From: Petrolisthes cinctipes
Lineage: Eukaryota; Arthropoda; Malacostraca; Decapoda; Porcellanidae
Reading direction: 5' to 3'
NCBI GenBank assembly: GCA_033782935.1
Contig: JAWQEG010000262.1
Span: 124,001-188,000, forward strand
Length of the DNA: 64,000 nt
Shown here: one piece after another, positions 45,685-58,791 of the stretch
How the letters are laid out: every line of letters starts with the position of its first letter
How positions within the stretch are numbered: the first letter of the stretch is position 1
Notes under the pieces: model-generated
The model's database searches: none
Told to the model about the DNA's origin: nothing
What the model saw: only the letters and a program-made list of their open reading frames with translations
Made by a program: the position numbers and the translations under genes

Positions 45685-48600
45685 CAGTCCAAGCACTAAT
45701 GACACCCGCACACCCACCACCCCATGAATGACTGTTGATATTTACAGTCCAAGCACTCTAATGACACCCAATAACCTATGAATGACTGTTGATATTTACA
45801 GTAAAAAAAACTGTAATAACACCTACACACCCACCACCAATGAATGACTGTTGATATTTACAGTCCAAACACTGTAATGACAACCACACACCCACCACCC
45901 CATAAATGACTCTTGATATTTACAGGCCAAGCACTGTAATGACACCCACACACCCACCACCAATGAATAACTGTTGATATTTACAATCCAAACACTGTAA
46001 TGACAACTACACACCCGTCACCCCATAAATGACTGTTGAAATTTACAGTCCAAGCACTCTAATAAAACCCACCACTCTATAAATGACTGTTGATATATAC
46101 AGTCAAAGCACTGTAATGACACCCAGACACCCACAAACCCATGAATGACTGTTGATATTTACAGTTCAAGCTATCACCCCATGAATGATTGTTGATATTT
46201 ACAGTCCAAACACTGTAATGATGCCAACCATCCCATGAATGACTACTGATATTTACAGTCCAAGCACTTTAATGACACCCATACACCCACCACCCCATGA
46301 AGGACTGTTGATATTTACATTCCAAGCACTTTAATGACACCTAACACCTTATGAATGTCTGTTGATATTTACAGTCAAAGGACTGTAATGACACCAACTC
46401 ACCAACCATCCCTAGAATGACTGATGATATTTACACTTTAAGCACTTATGACACACACACACCCACCACTGCATGAATGACTTGATATTTACAGTCCAAG
46501 CACTGTAATGACACCCCCACACCCACTACCCCATGAATGACTGTTGATATTTATAGTCCAAACACTGTATTGATAGCCACACACCCACCACCCCATAATG
46601 ACTGTCGATATTTACAGTCCACGCACTGTAATGACACCCACACACTCACCACCCTAAGAATGACTGTTGATATTTACAGTCTAAACACTGTAATGACACC
46701 CACACACCCATCATCCCATGAATGACTGTTGATATTTACAGTTCAAGCACTGTAATGACACCCACTCACCTATCACCCCATGAATGACTGTTGATATTTT
46801 CAGTCCAAACACTGTAATGTCACCAACCACCCCATGAATGACTACTGATATTTACAGTTAAAGCACTTTAATGACACCCACACACCCGCCATCCCATGAA
46901 TGATGGATGATATTTACATTCCAAGCACTGTAATGACAACCATACACCCACCACCCCATAAATGATTGTCGAAATTTACAGTCCAATCAATGTAATGACA
47001 CCAACACCCATGAATGACTGATAATATTTAGTCCAAGCACTGTAATGAAACCAACACACCCCATGAAATACTGTTGATATTTACAGTCCAAGCATTGTAA
47101 TGACACCCACACACCCACAACCCCATAAATGACAGTAGATATTTACAGTCCAATCACTGTAATGACACCAACACCCATGAATGACTGATAATATTTACAG
47201 TTCAAGCACTGTAATGACACCCACCACTACATATATGACTGTTGATATTTACAGTCCAAGCACTGTAATGACACCCACACATGCCATGAATGACTGTTGA
47301 TATTTACAGTTCAAGCACTCTAATGACACCAACCACCATATGAGTGACTGTTGATATTTACAGTCCAAGCACTGTAGTGACACCCACTTACGCGTCACTT
47401 CATAAATGACTGTTGAAATTTACAGTCCAAGCACTAATGACACACACACATACCACCGCATGAATGGCTGTTGATATTTATAGTCCAAGCACTGTAATAA
47501 TACCCACACCCACACCACCCCATAAATGACTGTTGATATTTACAGTCTAATCACTGTAATGACACCCACTCACCTGTTACCCCATGAATAACTGTTGAAA
47601 TTTACAGTCCAAGCAATGTAATAACACCCACCACCCCATGAATGACTATTGATATATACAGTCAAAACACTGTAATGACACTCACACACCCACAACCCAA
47701 TGAATGACTGTTGATATTTACAGTCTATGCATTGTAATGACACCCACACATGCACCACAGCATGAATGACTGTTGATATTTACAGTCCAAGCACTGTAAT
47801 GACACCCACACACCCACCACCCCATTAATGACTGTTGATATTTACAGTCCAAGCTCTGTAATGACACTGACACACCCATAACACTATGAATGACTTAATA
47901 TTTACAGTCCAAGCACTGTAATGACATCCACACACCCACCACCCCATGAATGACTGTGGATATTTACAGTCTAAGCACTAATGACACACACACACCCACC
48001 ACCGCATGAATGACTTGATATTTACAGTCCAAGAACTGTAATGACACCCACACATCCACCACCCCATGAATGACTGTTGATATTTATAGTCCAAAAACTG
48101 TATTGGTACCCACACACCCACCACCTAATAAATGACTGTCGATATTTACAGTCCACGCACTGTAATGACACCCACACACCCACCACCTTATGAATGACTG
48201 TTGATATTTACAGTCCAAACACTGTAATGACACCCACTCACCTATCACCCTATGAATGACTATTGATATTTTCAGTCCAAACACTGTAATGTCACCAACC
48301 ACCCCATGAATGACTACTGATATTTACAGTCAAAGCACTTTAATGAAACCAACACACCCACCACCCCATGAATGACAGTTGATATTAACAGTCCAAGCAC
48401 TCTAATATCTCCTAACGTCCTATAAATATCTGTTGATATTTACAGTCAAAGGACTGTAATGACAACCACACACCCACCATCCCATGAATACCTGTTGATA
48501 TTTACAGTCCAAACACTGTAATGACACCCACACACCCACAACCCCATAAATGACAGTAGATATTTACAGTCCAATCACTGTAATGACACCAACACCCATG

Positions 48601-51530
48601 AATGACTGATAATATTTACAGTTCAAGCACTGTAATGACACCCACCACTACATAATTGACTGTTGATATTTACAGTCTAAGCACTGTAATGACACCCACA
48701 CATGCCATTAATGACTGTTGATATTTACAGTTCAAGCACTCTAATGACACCCACTACCATATGAGTGACTGTTGATATTTACAGTCCAAGCACTATAGTG
48801 ACACCCACACACATACCACCGTATGAATGACTGTTGATATTTATAGTCCAAGCACTGTATTGATATCCACACACACACCACCCCATAAATGACTGTTGAT
48901 ATTTACAGTCCAAGCACTGTAATGACACCCACTCACCCATCACCCCATGAATGACTGTTGAAATTTACAGTCCAAGCACTGTAATAACACCCACCACCCC
49001 TTGAATGACTATTGATATTTACAGTCAAAACACTGTAATGACACCCACACACATACCACCGTATGAATGACTGTTGATATTTATAGTCCAAGCACTGTAT
49101 TGATATCCACACACACACCACCCCATAAATGACTGTTGATATTTACAGTCCAAACACTGTAATGACACCCACACACCCACCACCCCATGAATGACTGTTG
49201 ATATTTACAGTCCACGCTCTGTAATGACACTGACACAACCACCACACTATGAATGACTGTTAATATTTACAGTCCAAGCACCTTAATGACATCCACACAC
49301 CCACCACCCCATGAATGACTGTTGATATTTACAGTCCAAGCACTAATGACACACACACCCCCCCCACCACATAAATGACTTGATATTTACATTCCAAGCA
49401 CTGTAATGACACCCACACACCCACCACCCCATTAATGACTGTTAAAATTTACTGTCCAAGCACTGTAATAACACCCACCACCCCATGAATGACTACTGAT
49501 ATTTATTGTCAAAGCACTTTAATGACACTTACACACCCACCACCCCATGAATGACTATTGATATTAACAGTCCAAGCATTCTAATGACACCTAACACCCT
49601 ATGAATGTCTGTTGATATCAACAGTCAAATGACTGTAATGACACCCACACACCCACCATCCCATGAATAACTGTTGATATTTACAGTCCAAGCACTGTAA
49701 TGACACCCACACACCCACCACCCCATGAATGACTGTTGATATTCACAGTCCAACCACTCTAATGACACCAAACACCCTATGAATGTCTGTTGATATTTAC
49801 AGTCAAAGGACTGTAATGACACCCACACACCCACCATCCCATGAATGACTGTTGATATTTACAGTCCAAGCACTCTAATGACAACCACACACCCACCACC
49901 CCATAAAAGATTGTTGATATTTACAAGCCAAGCACTGTAATGACACCCACACACCCACCACCCCATGAATGACTGTTGATATTTACAGTCCAAGCACTGT
50001 AATGACACCCACCACCCATAAATGACTGTTGATATTTAGTCCAAGTGTTGTAATGACACCCACACAACCCATGAAATACTGTTGATATTTACAGTCCAGG
50101 CACTCTAATGACACCCACCACCCTATGAATGACTGTTGATATTTATAGTCCAAGCACTGTAATGACTCCCACCACCCCATGAATGACTGTTGATATTTAG
50201 TCCAAGCACTGTATTGACACCCACACACCCCATTAAATACTGCTGATATTTACAGTCCAAGCACTCTATTAACACCCACCACCCTATGAATGACTGTTGA
50301 TATTTAGAGTCCAAGCACTGTAATGACAACCACACACCCACCACCCCATAAATGATTCTTGATATTTTCATGCCAAGCACTGTAATGACAGCCACACACC
50401 CACCACCTCATAAATGACTGTTGATATTTACAGTCCAATCACTGTAAAGACACCCAACACCCATGAATGACAGTTGATATTTACAGTTCAAGCACTGTAA
50501 TGACACCCCCACACCATATAAATAACTGTTGATATTTACAGTTCAAGCACTCTAATGACACCCACCACTCTATAAATGACTTTTGATATATGCAGTCCAA
50601 GCAATGTAATGACACACACACACCCACACACCCCATGAATGACTGTTGATATTTACAGGTCAAGCACTGTAATGACACCCACACACCCACCACCCCATGA
50701 ATGACAGTTGATATTTACAGTTCAAGCACTGTAATGACACCCATACACCCACCACCCCATGAATGAGTTGATATTCACAGTCCAAGCACTCTAATGACAC
50801 CTAACACCCTATGAATGTCTGTTGTTAATTACAGTCAAAGGACTGTAATGACACCAACACACCAACCATCCCTTGAATGACTGTTTATATATACAGTCCA
50901 AGCATTGTAATGACACCAACACCCACCACCCCATGAGTGACTGTTGATATTCACTGTCCAACCACTCTAATGACACTTACACCCTATGAATGTCTGTTGA
51001 TATTTACAGTCAAAGCACTGTAATGACACCCACACACCCACCATCCCATGAATAACTGTTGATATTTACACTCCAAGCACTGTAATGACACCCACACACC
51101 CACCACCCCATGAATGATTGTTGATATTTACAGTCCAAACACTGTATAGACACTCACCACCTATGTATGACTGTTGATATTTACAGTCCAAGCACTGTAA
51201 TGACACCCACCACCCCATGAATAACTGTTAATATTTACAGTCCAAACACTGTAATAACACCCACACACCCCATGAATGATTGTTGATATTTACTGTCCGA
51301 GCACTGTAATGACACCCACACACCCCATGAATGACTGTTGATATTTACAGTCCAAGCACTCTAATGACACCCACCACCCTATAAATAACTGTTGATATAT
51401 ACAGTCCAAGTACTGTAATGACACTCACACAAACACACACCCCATGAATGACTGATGATATTTACAGTCCAAGTACTGTAATGACACCCACACAGACACA
51501 CACCCCATGAATGACTGTTGATATTTATAG
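45685..51530. repeat. Long-range duplicated satellite block (partner of 11975-16255)
   Basis: Carries the same ordered variants as 11975-16255 plus about 1.5-1.7 kb of extra, locally duplicated sequence. Its last 2.1 kb (about 49400-51530) is a third copy of higher-order repeat B. Confidence 0.75.
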
Positions 51531-52445
51531 TCCAAGCACTGTAATGACAGCCACACACCCACCACTCCATGAATGACTGTTAATATTGATGGTTGATGTT
51601 TCCAGCCCAAGAACTGTAATAACAGTCACACACCCACCACCCCATGAATGACTTAATCACAATCCAAGCACGGTAATGACACCCACACACCCACCACCAT
51701 ATGAATGACTGTTGATATTTACAGTCCAAGAACTCTAATGACACCCACCACCCATTGAATGACTTGATATTTTCAATCAAAACACTGTGATGACACCCAC
51801 ACACCCACCACCCCAAGAATGACTGTTGATATTTACAGTCCAATCACTGTAATGACACCCACACACCCACCACCCCATGAATGACTGGTGATATTTACAG
51901 TCCAAGCACTGTAATGACACCCACACCCCCACCACCCCATGAATAACTGTTGATTTTTACAGTTAAAGCATTGTAATGACACACACCCAGCACCCCATGA
52001 ATTACTGTTAATATATACAGTCCAAGCACTCTAATGACACCCACCTCCCTATGAATGACTGTTGATATTACAGTCAAAACACTGTAATGACACCCACACA
52101 CCCACCGCTCCATGAATGACTGTTGATATTTACAGTCCAAGCACTGTAATGACATCCACACACCCACCACTCCATGAATGACTGTTGATATTTACAGTCC
52201 AAGCTCTGTAATGACACTCACACACCCACCACACTATGAATGACTGTTGATATTTATAGTCCAAGCACTGTAATGACATCCACACACTCACCACCCCATG
52301 AATGACTGTTAATATTTACAGTCCAAGCACTGTAATGACACCCACACACCCACCAGTTAATGATTGATGGTTGATGTTTCCAGTCCAAGAACTTTAATGA
52401 CAGTCACACACTCACCACTCCATGACTGACTCTTGATATTTTTAA

Positions 52446-53053
52446 ACCCTTAGGACCGATTGACTGACATGTCGGTGATAAAAAAATTAATCGTTCCCTC
52501 CGAATAACCCACATGTCGACGTACCTACAAAAATCTGTAGCTAGTAGCTAGCAAGCTGGCGTTGGTAACGATGGAAAGCTAACGTCCTTGAGAAAAGGTT
52601 TGACTGTGGTAGTGGTGTCTGGCAGCTGCGTATGCTAATAAGGAAATATCTCACCACTACATGGTGTTTTCTTATGTTTCTCGTATCTCTCTGCTGTCTA
52701 CTATACTCCAGGAGAGTCTAGACAGAGAAAATTACACTGAAATACGTTTATTATCATTGAAAACCACTTAGACGCTTTATTTAGGTGTTTATATACATGT
52801 TTACAGCATGCGCAGAGCGTATGAGGTTTTCTTTCATGCGTTTCAGGGGATACTATTTTTTTATTTTCGGACTTTGACGCTCTGTCATACGCAAACGTGT
52901 ACACCTAGGAGGCTCCCGTTTTCAGTTCCTGGTGTGTAAATTCAAGGTCTTTCATTCTGTAAGAACAAAATTTGCCTACATGAAAGTTGAAAATTGACCC
53001 CCAGAAGTCGACTGGGTATGAAAAAAAAAAAAGAAGAAGTCGGTCCTAAGGGG
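52446..53053. mobile_element. piggyBac-like MITE, copy 2 (608 bp)
   Basis: Near-identical to 40548-41152, with about a dozen substitutions and a 3-bp difference in the A-rich run. It has the same TTAA flanks (52442-52445 and 53054-53057) and sits at the same place in the same satellite context. It therefore arose by duplication of the array segment, not by a second insertion. Confidence 0.75.
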
Positions 53054-53057
53054 TTAA

Positions 53058-53275
53058 AGTTAAAGTTAAAGTTGCAGGGTTTTAGTTCTGGTATCTATCT
53101 CTGATGAGATACTCTCCTGAACGTCAGCCAGGCAAGCCCAACTCCCCACCATGGTGCCCAGCCATGGCAGTAACCCCCCAGTAAACAGTTTTAAACTCTC
53201 TGGCCTGGGCGAGGCTCGATCTGCCGACCTCACGGATGCGAGGCAGGCGCATTACCACTGTACTAGCCAGGGGCT
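53058..53275 (-). mobile_element. tRNA-Ala-like SINE, copy 2
   Basis: Copy of 41157-41374, apparently differing by one base (GCGCATT for GCGCGTT). The A-box-like motif is at 53255-53265 and the B-box-like motif at 53213-53221, both intact. Confidence 0.72.
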
Positions 53276-56200
53276 AGCACTGTAATGACACCCACACATC
53301 TACTACCCCATGAATGACTGTTGATATTTAAAGTCCAAGCACAGTAATGAAATGCACCACCCATGAATGACTGTTGATATTTACAGTCCAAGCCCTGTAA
53401 TGACACCCACCACCACATGAATGACTGTTGATATTATCAGGCCAAGCACTCTTATGACATCCACACCCCATGAATGACTGTTGATATTTATAGTTCAAGC
53501 ATTGTAATGACACACACCCACCACCCAATGAATTACTGTTAATATATACAGTCCAAGCACTCTAATAACACCCACCTCCCTATGAATGACTGTTGATATT
53601 ACAGTCAAAACACTGTAATGACACCCACACACCCACCGCCCCATGAACGACTGTTGATATTTACAGTCCAAGCACTGTAATGACATCCACACACCCACCA
53701 CTCCATGAATGACTGTTGATATTTACAGTCCAAGCTCTGTAATGACACTCACACACCCACCACACTATGAATGACTGTTGATATTTACAGTCCAAGCACT
53801 GTAATGACACCCACACACCATCCATCCCATGAATGACTCATGATATTTACAGTCCAAGCACTGTGATGACACCCACGAACCCACCACCCCATGAATGACT
53901 GTTGATATTTTCAGTCCAAGCATTGTAATGACAACCACATACCCACCACCCTATAAATGACTGTTTATATTTAGAGGTCAAGCACTCTAATGACACCCAA
54001 CAACTTATGAATCACTGTTGATATTTACAGTCAAAGAACTGTAATAACACCCACACACCCACCACCAATGAATGATTGTTGATATATACAGTCCAAACAC
54101 TGTAATGACAACCACACACCCACCACCCAATAAAAGACTGTTGATATTTACAGGCCAAGCACTGTAATGACACCCACACACCCACCACCCCATGAATGAC
54201 TGTTGATATTTACAGTCCAAGCACTGTAAATACACCCACCACCCATGTATGACTGTTGATATTTACAGTCCAAGCACTCTAATGACACCCACCACTCTAT
54301 AAATGACTGTTGATATATACAGTTCAAGCACTGTAATGACACCCTCACACCCACCACCCCATGAATGACTGTTGATATTTACAGTTCAAGCACTGTAATG
54401 ACACCCACTCACTTATCACCATATGAATGACTGTTGATATTTACAGTCCAAACACTGTAATAACACCAACCATCCCTTGAATTACTACTGATATTTACAG
54501 TCAAAACACTTTAATGACACCCACACACCCACCACCCCATGAATGACTGTTGATATTCACAGTCCAAGCACTGTAATGACACCAACACCCAACAAGCCAT
54601 GAATGACTGTTGATATTCACAGTCCAACCACTCTAATGACATATAACACCCTATGAATATCTGTTGATATTTACAGTCAAAGGACTGTAATGACACCCAC
54701 ACCCCCACAATCCCATGAATGACTATTGATATTTACAGTCCAAGCACTGTAATGACATCCACACACCCACCACCCTATGAATGACAGGTGATATTAACAG
54801 TCCTAGCACTGTAATGACACCCACACATCCACCACCCTATGACTGACTGTTGATTTTTACAGTCCAATCATTGTAATGACACACACCTATCACCCCATGA
54901 ATGACTGTTAATATATACAGTCCAAGCCCTCTCATGACACCCACCTCCCTATGAATAACTGTTGATATTTACAGTCAAAACACTGTAATGACACCCACAC
55001 ACCCACTGCCCCATGAATGACTGTTGATATTTACAGTCCAAGCACTGTAATAACACCCACACACCCACCACCCCATGATTGACTGTTGATATTTACAGTC
55101 CAAGCACTGTAATGAAAACCACACAACAACCACCCAATGAATGACTGTTGATATTTACAGTCTATACACTGTAATGACACCAACACACATACCACCCTAT
55201 GAATGACTGTTGATATTTATAGTCCAAGATCTGTAATGACACTCACACACCCACCACACTATGAATGACTGTTGATATTTATAGTCCAAGAACTGTAATG
55301 ACATCCACACACCCACCACTCCATGAATGACTGTTAATATTTACAGTCCAAGCACTGTAATGACACCCTCACACCCACCATCCAATGATTGATGGTTGAT
55401 GTTTCCAGTCCAAGAACTGTAATAACAGTCACACACTCACCACCCCATGACTGACTGTTGATATTTACAGTCCAAGCACTGTAATAAAACCCACCACCCA
55501 TGAATGACTGTTGATATTTACAGTCCAAGCCCTGTAATTACACCCACCACCACATGAATGACTGTTGATATTATCAGGCCAAGCACTCTAATGACATCCA
55601 CACCCTATGAAAGACTGTTAATATTTATAGTTCAAGCACTCTAATGATACCCACCACCCTATAAGTGACTATTGATATTTACAGTCCAAGCACTATAATG
55701 ACAACTACACACCCACCACCCAATGAATGACTGTTGATATTTACAGTCCAAGCACTGTAATGACACCCACACACCCTCCATCCCATGAATGACTGATGAT
55801 ATTTGCAGTCCAAGCACTGTAATGACAACCACACACCCACCACCCCATAAACGACTGTTGATATTTACAGGCCAAGAACTGTAATGACACCCACACACCC
55901 ACCACCCCATGAATGATTTTTGATATTTACAGTCCAAACACTGTAAAGACACCCACCACCCATGAATGACAGTTGATATTTACAGTCCAAGCACTGTAAT
56001 GACACCCAAAACCCCATGAATGAATGTTGATATTTACAGTCCAAGTAGTGTAATGACACCCACACACCCCATGAATGACTGTTGATATCTACAGTCCAAG
56101 CACTCTAATGACACCCACCACTCTATAAATGACTGTTGATATATACAGTCCAAGCACTGTAATGACACCCACACACCCACACACCCCATGAATGACTGTT

Positions 56201-57194
56201 GATATTTACAGTTCAAGCACTGTAATGACACCCACACACCCACCACCCCATGAATGACTTGATACTTACAGTTCAAGCTCTGTAATGACACCCACTCACC
56301 TATCACACCATGAATGACTGTTGATATTTACAGTCCAAACACTGTAATGACACCAACCATCCCATGAATTACTTCTGATATTTACAGTCAAAGCACTTTA
56401 ATGATACCCACACACCCACCACCCCATGAATGACTGTTGATATTCACAGTCCAAGCACTCTAATGACACCTAACACCCTATGAATGTCTTTTGATATTTA
56501 CAGTCAAAGGATTGTAATGACACCAACACACCTACCATCCTATGAGTGACTGTTGATATTTACAATCCAAGCACTGTAATGACACCAAACACTTAGCACC
56601 CCATGAATGACTGTTGATACTCACAGTCCAACCACTCTAATGACACCTAATACCCTATGAATGTCTGTTGATATTTACCGTCAAAGGACTGTAATGACAC
56701 CCACACACCCACAATCCCATGAATGACTGTTGATATTTACAGGCCAAGCACTGTAATGACACCCTATCACCCACCACCCCATGCATGACTGTTGATATTT
56801 ACAGTCCAAGCACTGTAATGACACCCACCACCCATGAATGACTGTTGATATTTACAGTCCAAGCACTGTAATGACACCCACCACCCCATGAATGACTGTT
56901 GATATTTAGTCCAAACACTGTAATGACACCCACACACCCCATGAAATACTGTTGATATTTACAGTCCAAGCACTCTAATGACACCCACCACCCTATGAAT
57001 GACTGTTGATATTTACAGTCCAAGCACTGTAATGACACCCACACACCCACCAACCTATGAATGACTGTTGATATTTACAGTTGATATTTAGTCCAAGCAC
57101 TGTAATGACACCCACACACCCCATGAAATACAGTTGATATTTACATTCCAAGCACTGTAATGACACCCACCACCCTATAAATGACTGTTGTTAT
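53276..57194. repeat. Satellite array, block 3
   Basis: Last part of the satellite. It resumes in phase after the second SINE, includes module E copy 4 from 53913, and ends inside a monomer (GACTGTTGTTAT) at the LTR of the right element. No gene is seen. Confidence 0.96.
53913..54530. repeat. Satellite module E, copy 4 (partial)
   Basis: Begins with the same TGATATTTTCAGTCC variant and keeps the module order for about 600 bp. The right limit is approximate. Confidence 0.7.
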
Positions 57195-58373
57195 TGTTAC
57201 AGATGGAGGGTAGAGATACGGTACTGTACTAGTCGCTAGGCTAAACTTACCCAGATGTTAGCTATCAACAGAATAAAGTAGCACTGGGTGGCAGGTATCT
57301 GACTATTAAAATTATGAATTGTAAGTAAAAGTACAAACCCAGCCTATATGAAAGAATAATAACACGACCCAAAGAGAACGTCCAAACATATACCCAGGTT
57401 CGGGTACAATGAATAAAAATGATAGAGAAACTACTCTGACTTTCTATAATATATTGACAATGTGAACGAACACAAAGACAAACAATAAACACTGAAAGAA
57501 TTAATAAATGAAATCAGGATTTCCAACTATGACAGAATAAGAGACAGAGTTCCCAGATTAAATAATGCACCTGCAATAATCACTCAATAAATCACTACCA
57601 CTGTACCATCACTTCAATAACCACACATCAATAACACAAGGCACTAGGCACACTTAAGCACAGAATTAATAATGGTAAGTTAGCACATCACTGGCATATA
57701 TAATAAGGGAACATCAATGCATCACAACATACATGTAATAATATAATAATAGAAATATCAATGCACAAATATATATAATAATAGTAATAGTAATATCAAT
57801 TTATAAGAGAGTGACCCTATTTCACTGTGAGAAAAATGTAGAAGTAAACACAATTATACTTATCAGATACGCTTGCGTGTCTCGTCCCGAATCTTATCAC
57901 TCACTCACTTACAAATCACACACTGTTGTTTGTTGTCCCAAGTCTCCCAAGCATCTGCCCACAGGCTCAACCCCCGCGCTTATATACAGTTGGCTCCACA
58001 AAGAGAAGTGAGCATGTTACAACAGAGTCATAGGCACGTCTCCGAACTGTTCGTTAACGCAGACTTAAACACACATCACGCACACGCTCCCGTCTATCAA
58101 CAACTATTGGTAGACACAAGAAACGAAAACGGACAATTTTCCCACTGCCACCTGCAAGAGGGGGGAGGATGCGTACGAATCTAGAAAACATAACAGGCCA
58201 CGACACTCTCGACCTTTTGACAAAAATACACAAAGAAAATGGAGTGAAATAGATGAGCTATCTTCGGACACAGCCACTGCCGGAAGTAAGCCTCCACTAC
58301 CACACTCACAGCCACAGTCAATTAATAGGATAGCAATACTTACAAATCAATAATAATTCAGGCACGCATAACA
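57195..58373 (-). repeat. 3' LTR of right element (1179 bp)
   Basis: Full-length partner of 990-2164. Its outer end has decayed (TGTTACAG on the plus strand instead of TGTTATG), so the 7-bp terminal inverted repeat is now imperfect. Compared with the 5' LTR it carries about 3% substitutions by eye. Satellite lies immediately to the left. Confidence 0.93.
57979..57986 (-). promoter_or_regulatory. Putative TATA box in 3' LTR
   Basis: TATATAAG, identical to and in the same place as the motif at 1774-1781 in the other LTR. Confidence 0.5.
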
Positions 58374-58384
58374 CGCCCCCACCC
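58374..58384 (-). other. Putative polypurine tract
   Basis: GGGTGGGGGCG on the minus strand directly abuts the 3' LTR start (TGTTATGC). Position and G-richness fit the plus-strand primer of reverse transcription, although it contains T and C and so is a poor polypurine run. Confidence 0.55.
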
Positions 58385-58461
58385 AAGAAAGAATTTTCCT
58401 CTGGAAAGTTCTTAAGTTTACAAAAGTTATGTACAACATGCAAAAATCAAAAACAAAACAT

Positions 58462-58791
58462 TTAACTTCTAGATAGACAATCTGCTATCACATTATCTAT
58501 ACCTCTTACATGACGTATGTCTAGGTGATACTGTTGGAGGAACAAACTCCAACGGGTAAGCCATTGGTTCTTGGGCCCCAAACTGTTCAAGTACTTCAGA
58601 GGGTGGTAGTCAGTGTACACCCTAAGTATTGGTCCAAATGCAGGTACATACAGAGCAAAGTGTTGCAGGGCGAGGATCAGGGCTAGGAGTTCCTTCTCTA
58701 TAACTGAGTAGTTTTTCTGACTGGTGGAGAACTTTTTACTGAAATACGAAACAGGAAGCTCCAGCCCCTGCTCGTCCTCCTGCTTCCACAT
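58462..58791 (-). pseudogene. pol: RNase H domain of pol (frameshifted from RT)
   Basis: RNase H of an LTR retrotransposon would remove RNA from the RNA/DNA hybrid during reverse transcription. The first catalytic Asp (DAS) lies in the upstream frame. This frame carries the other acidic residues: Glu in IEKELLAL (residues 31-38), Asp in YTDYHPL (about 61) and Asp in DNVIADCLSR (about 104). SYFSKKF and HVRGIDNVIADCLSR are family-typical blocks. A small deletion with a frame change near 58770-58795 removes the residues between DASN and this segment, so the domain is broken. The terminal stop at 58462 ends pol, and the 3' LTR follows after 88 bp with no env. Confidence 0.88.

Larger units (their letters stand above)
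41375..52441. repeat. Satellite array, block 2
   Basis: Continuation of the same satellite between the two MITE/SINE composites. Phase resumes at AGCACTGTAATGAC right after the SINE. The block holds three of the four copies of module E and the long-range partner of 11975-16255. Open frames are translations of the repeat; I see no gene. Confidence 0.96.

Noticed and set aside
52701..52904. 67-codon minus-strand frame inside the second MITE, with a Cys-rich end
   Set aside because: The first MITE copy does not preserve an equivalent frame of this length, and there is no transposase motif or zinc-binding pattern. It is most likely chance.
2169..57053. Dozens of minus-strand open frames of 60-145 codons rich in Cys, Trp and Tyr
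   Set aside because: They are translations of the satellite. The 62-bp and 53-bp monomers are not multiples of three, the same peptides reappear in each higher-order copy, and the frames end wherever a variant monomer shifts phase.
2165..57194. Regularly spaced repeats resembling a CRISPR array
   Set aside because: The repeats are directly tandem, with no unique spacers; the variable part is the C/A-rich half of the same monomer. The setting is an animal genome with retrotransposons.
58374..58461. Possible env gene after RNase H
   Set aside because: Only 88 bp separate the pol stop from the 3' LTR, so there is no room for an envelope gene.
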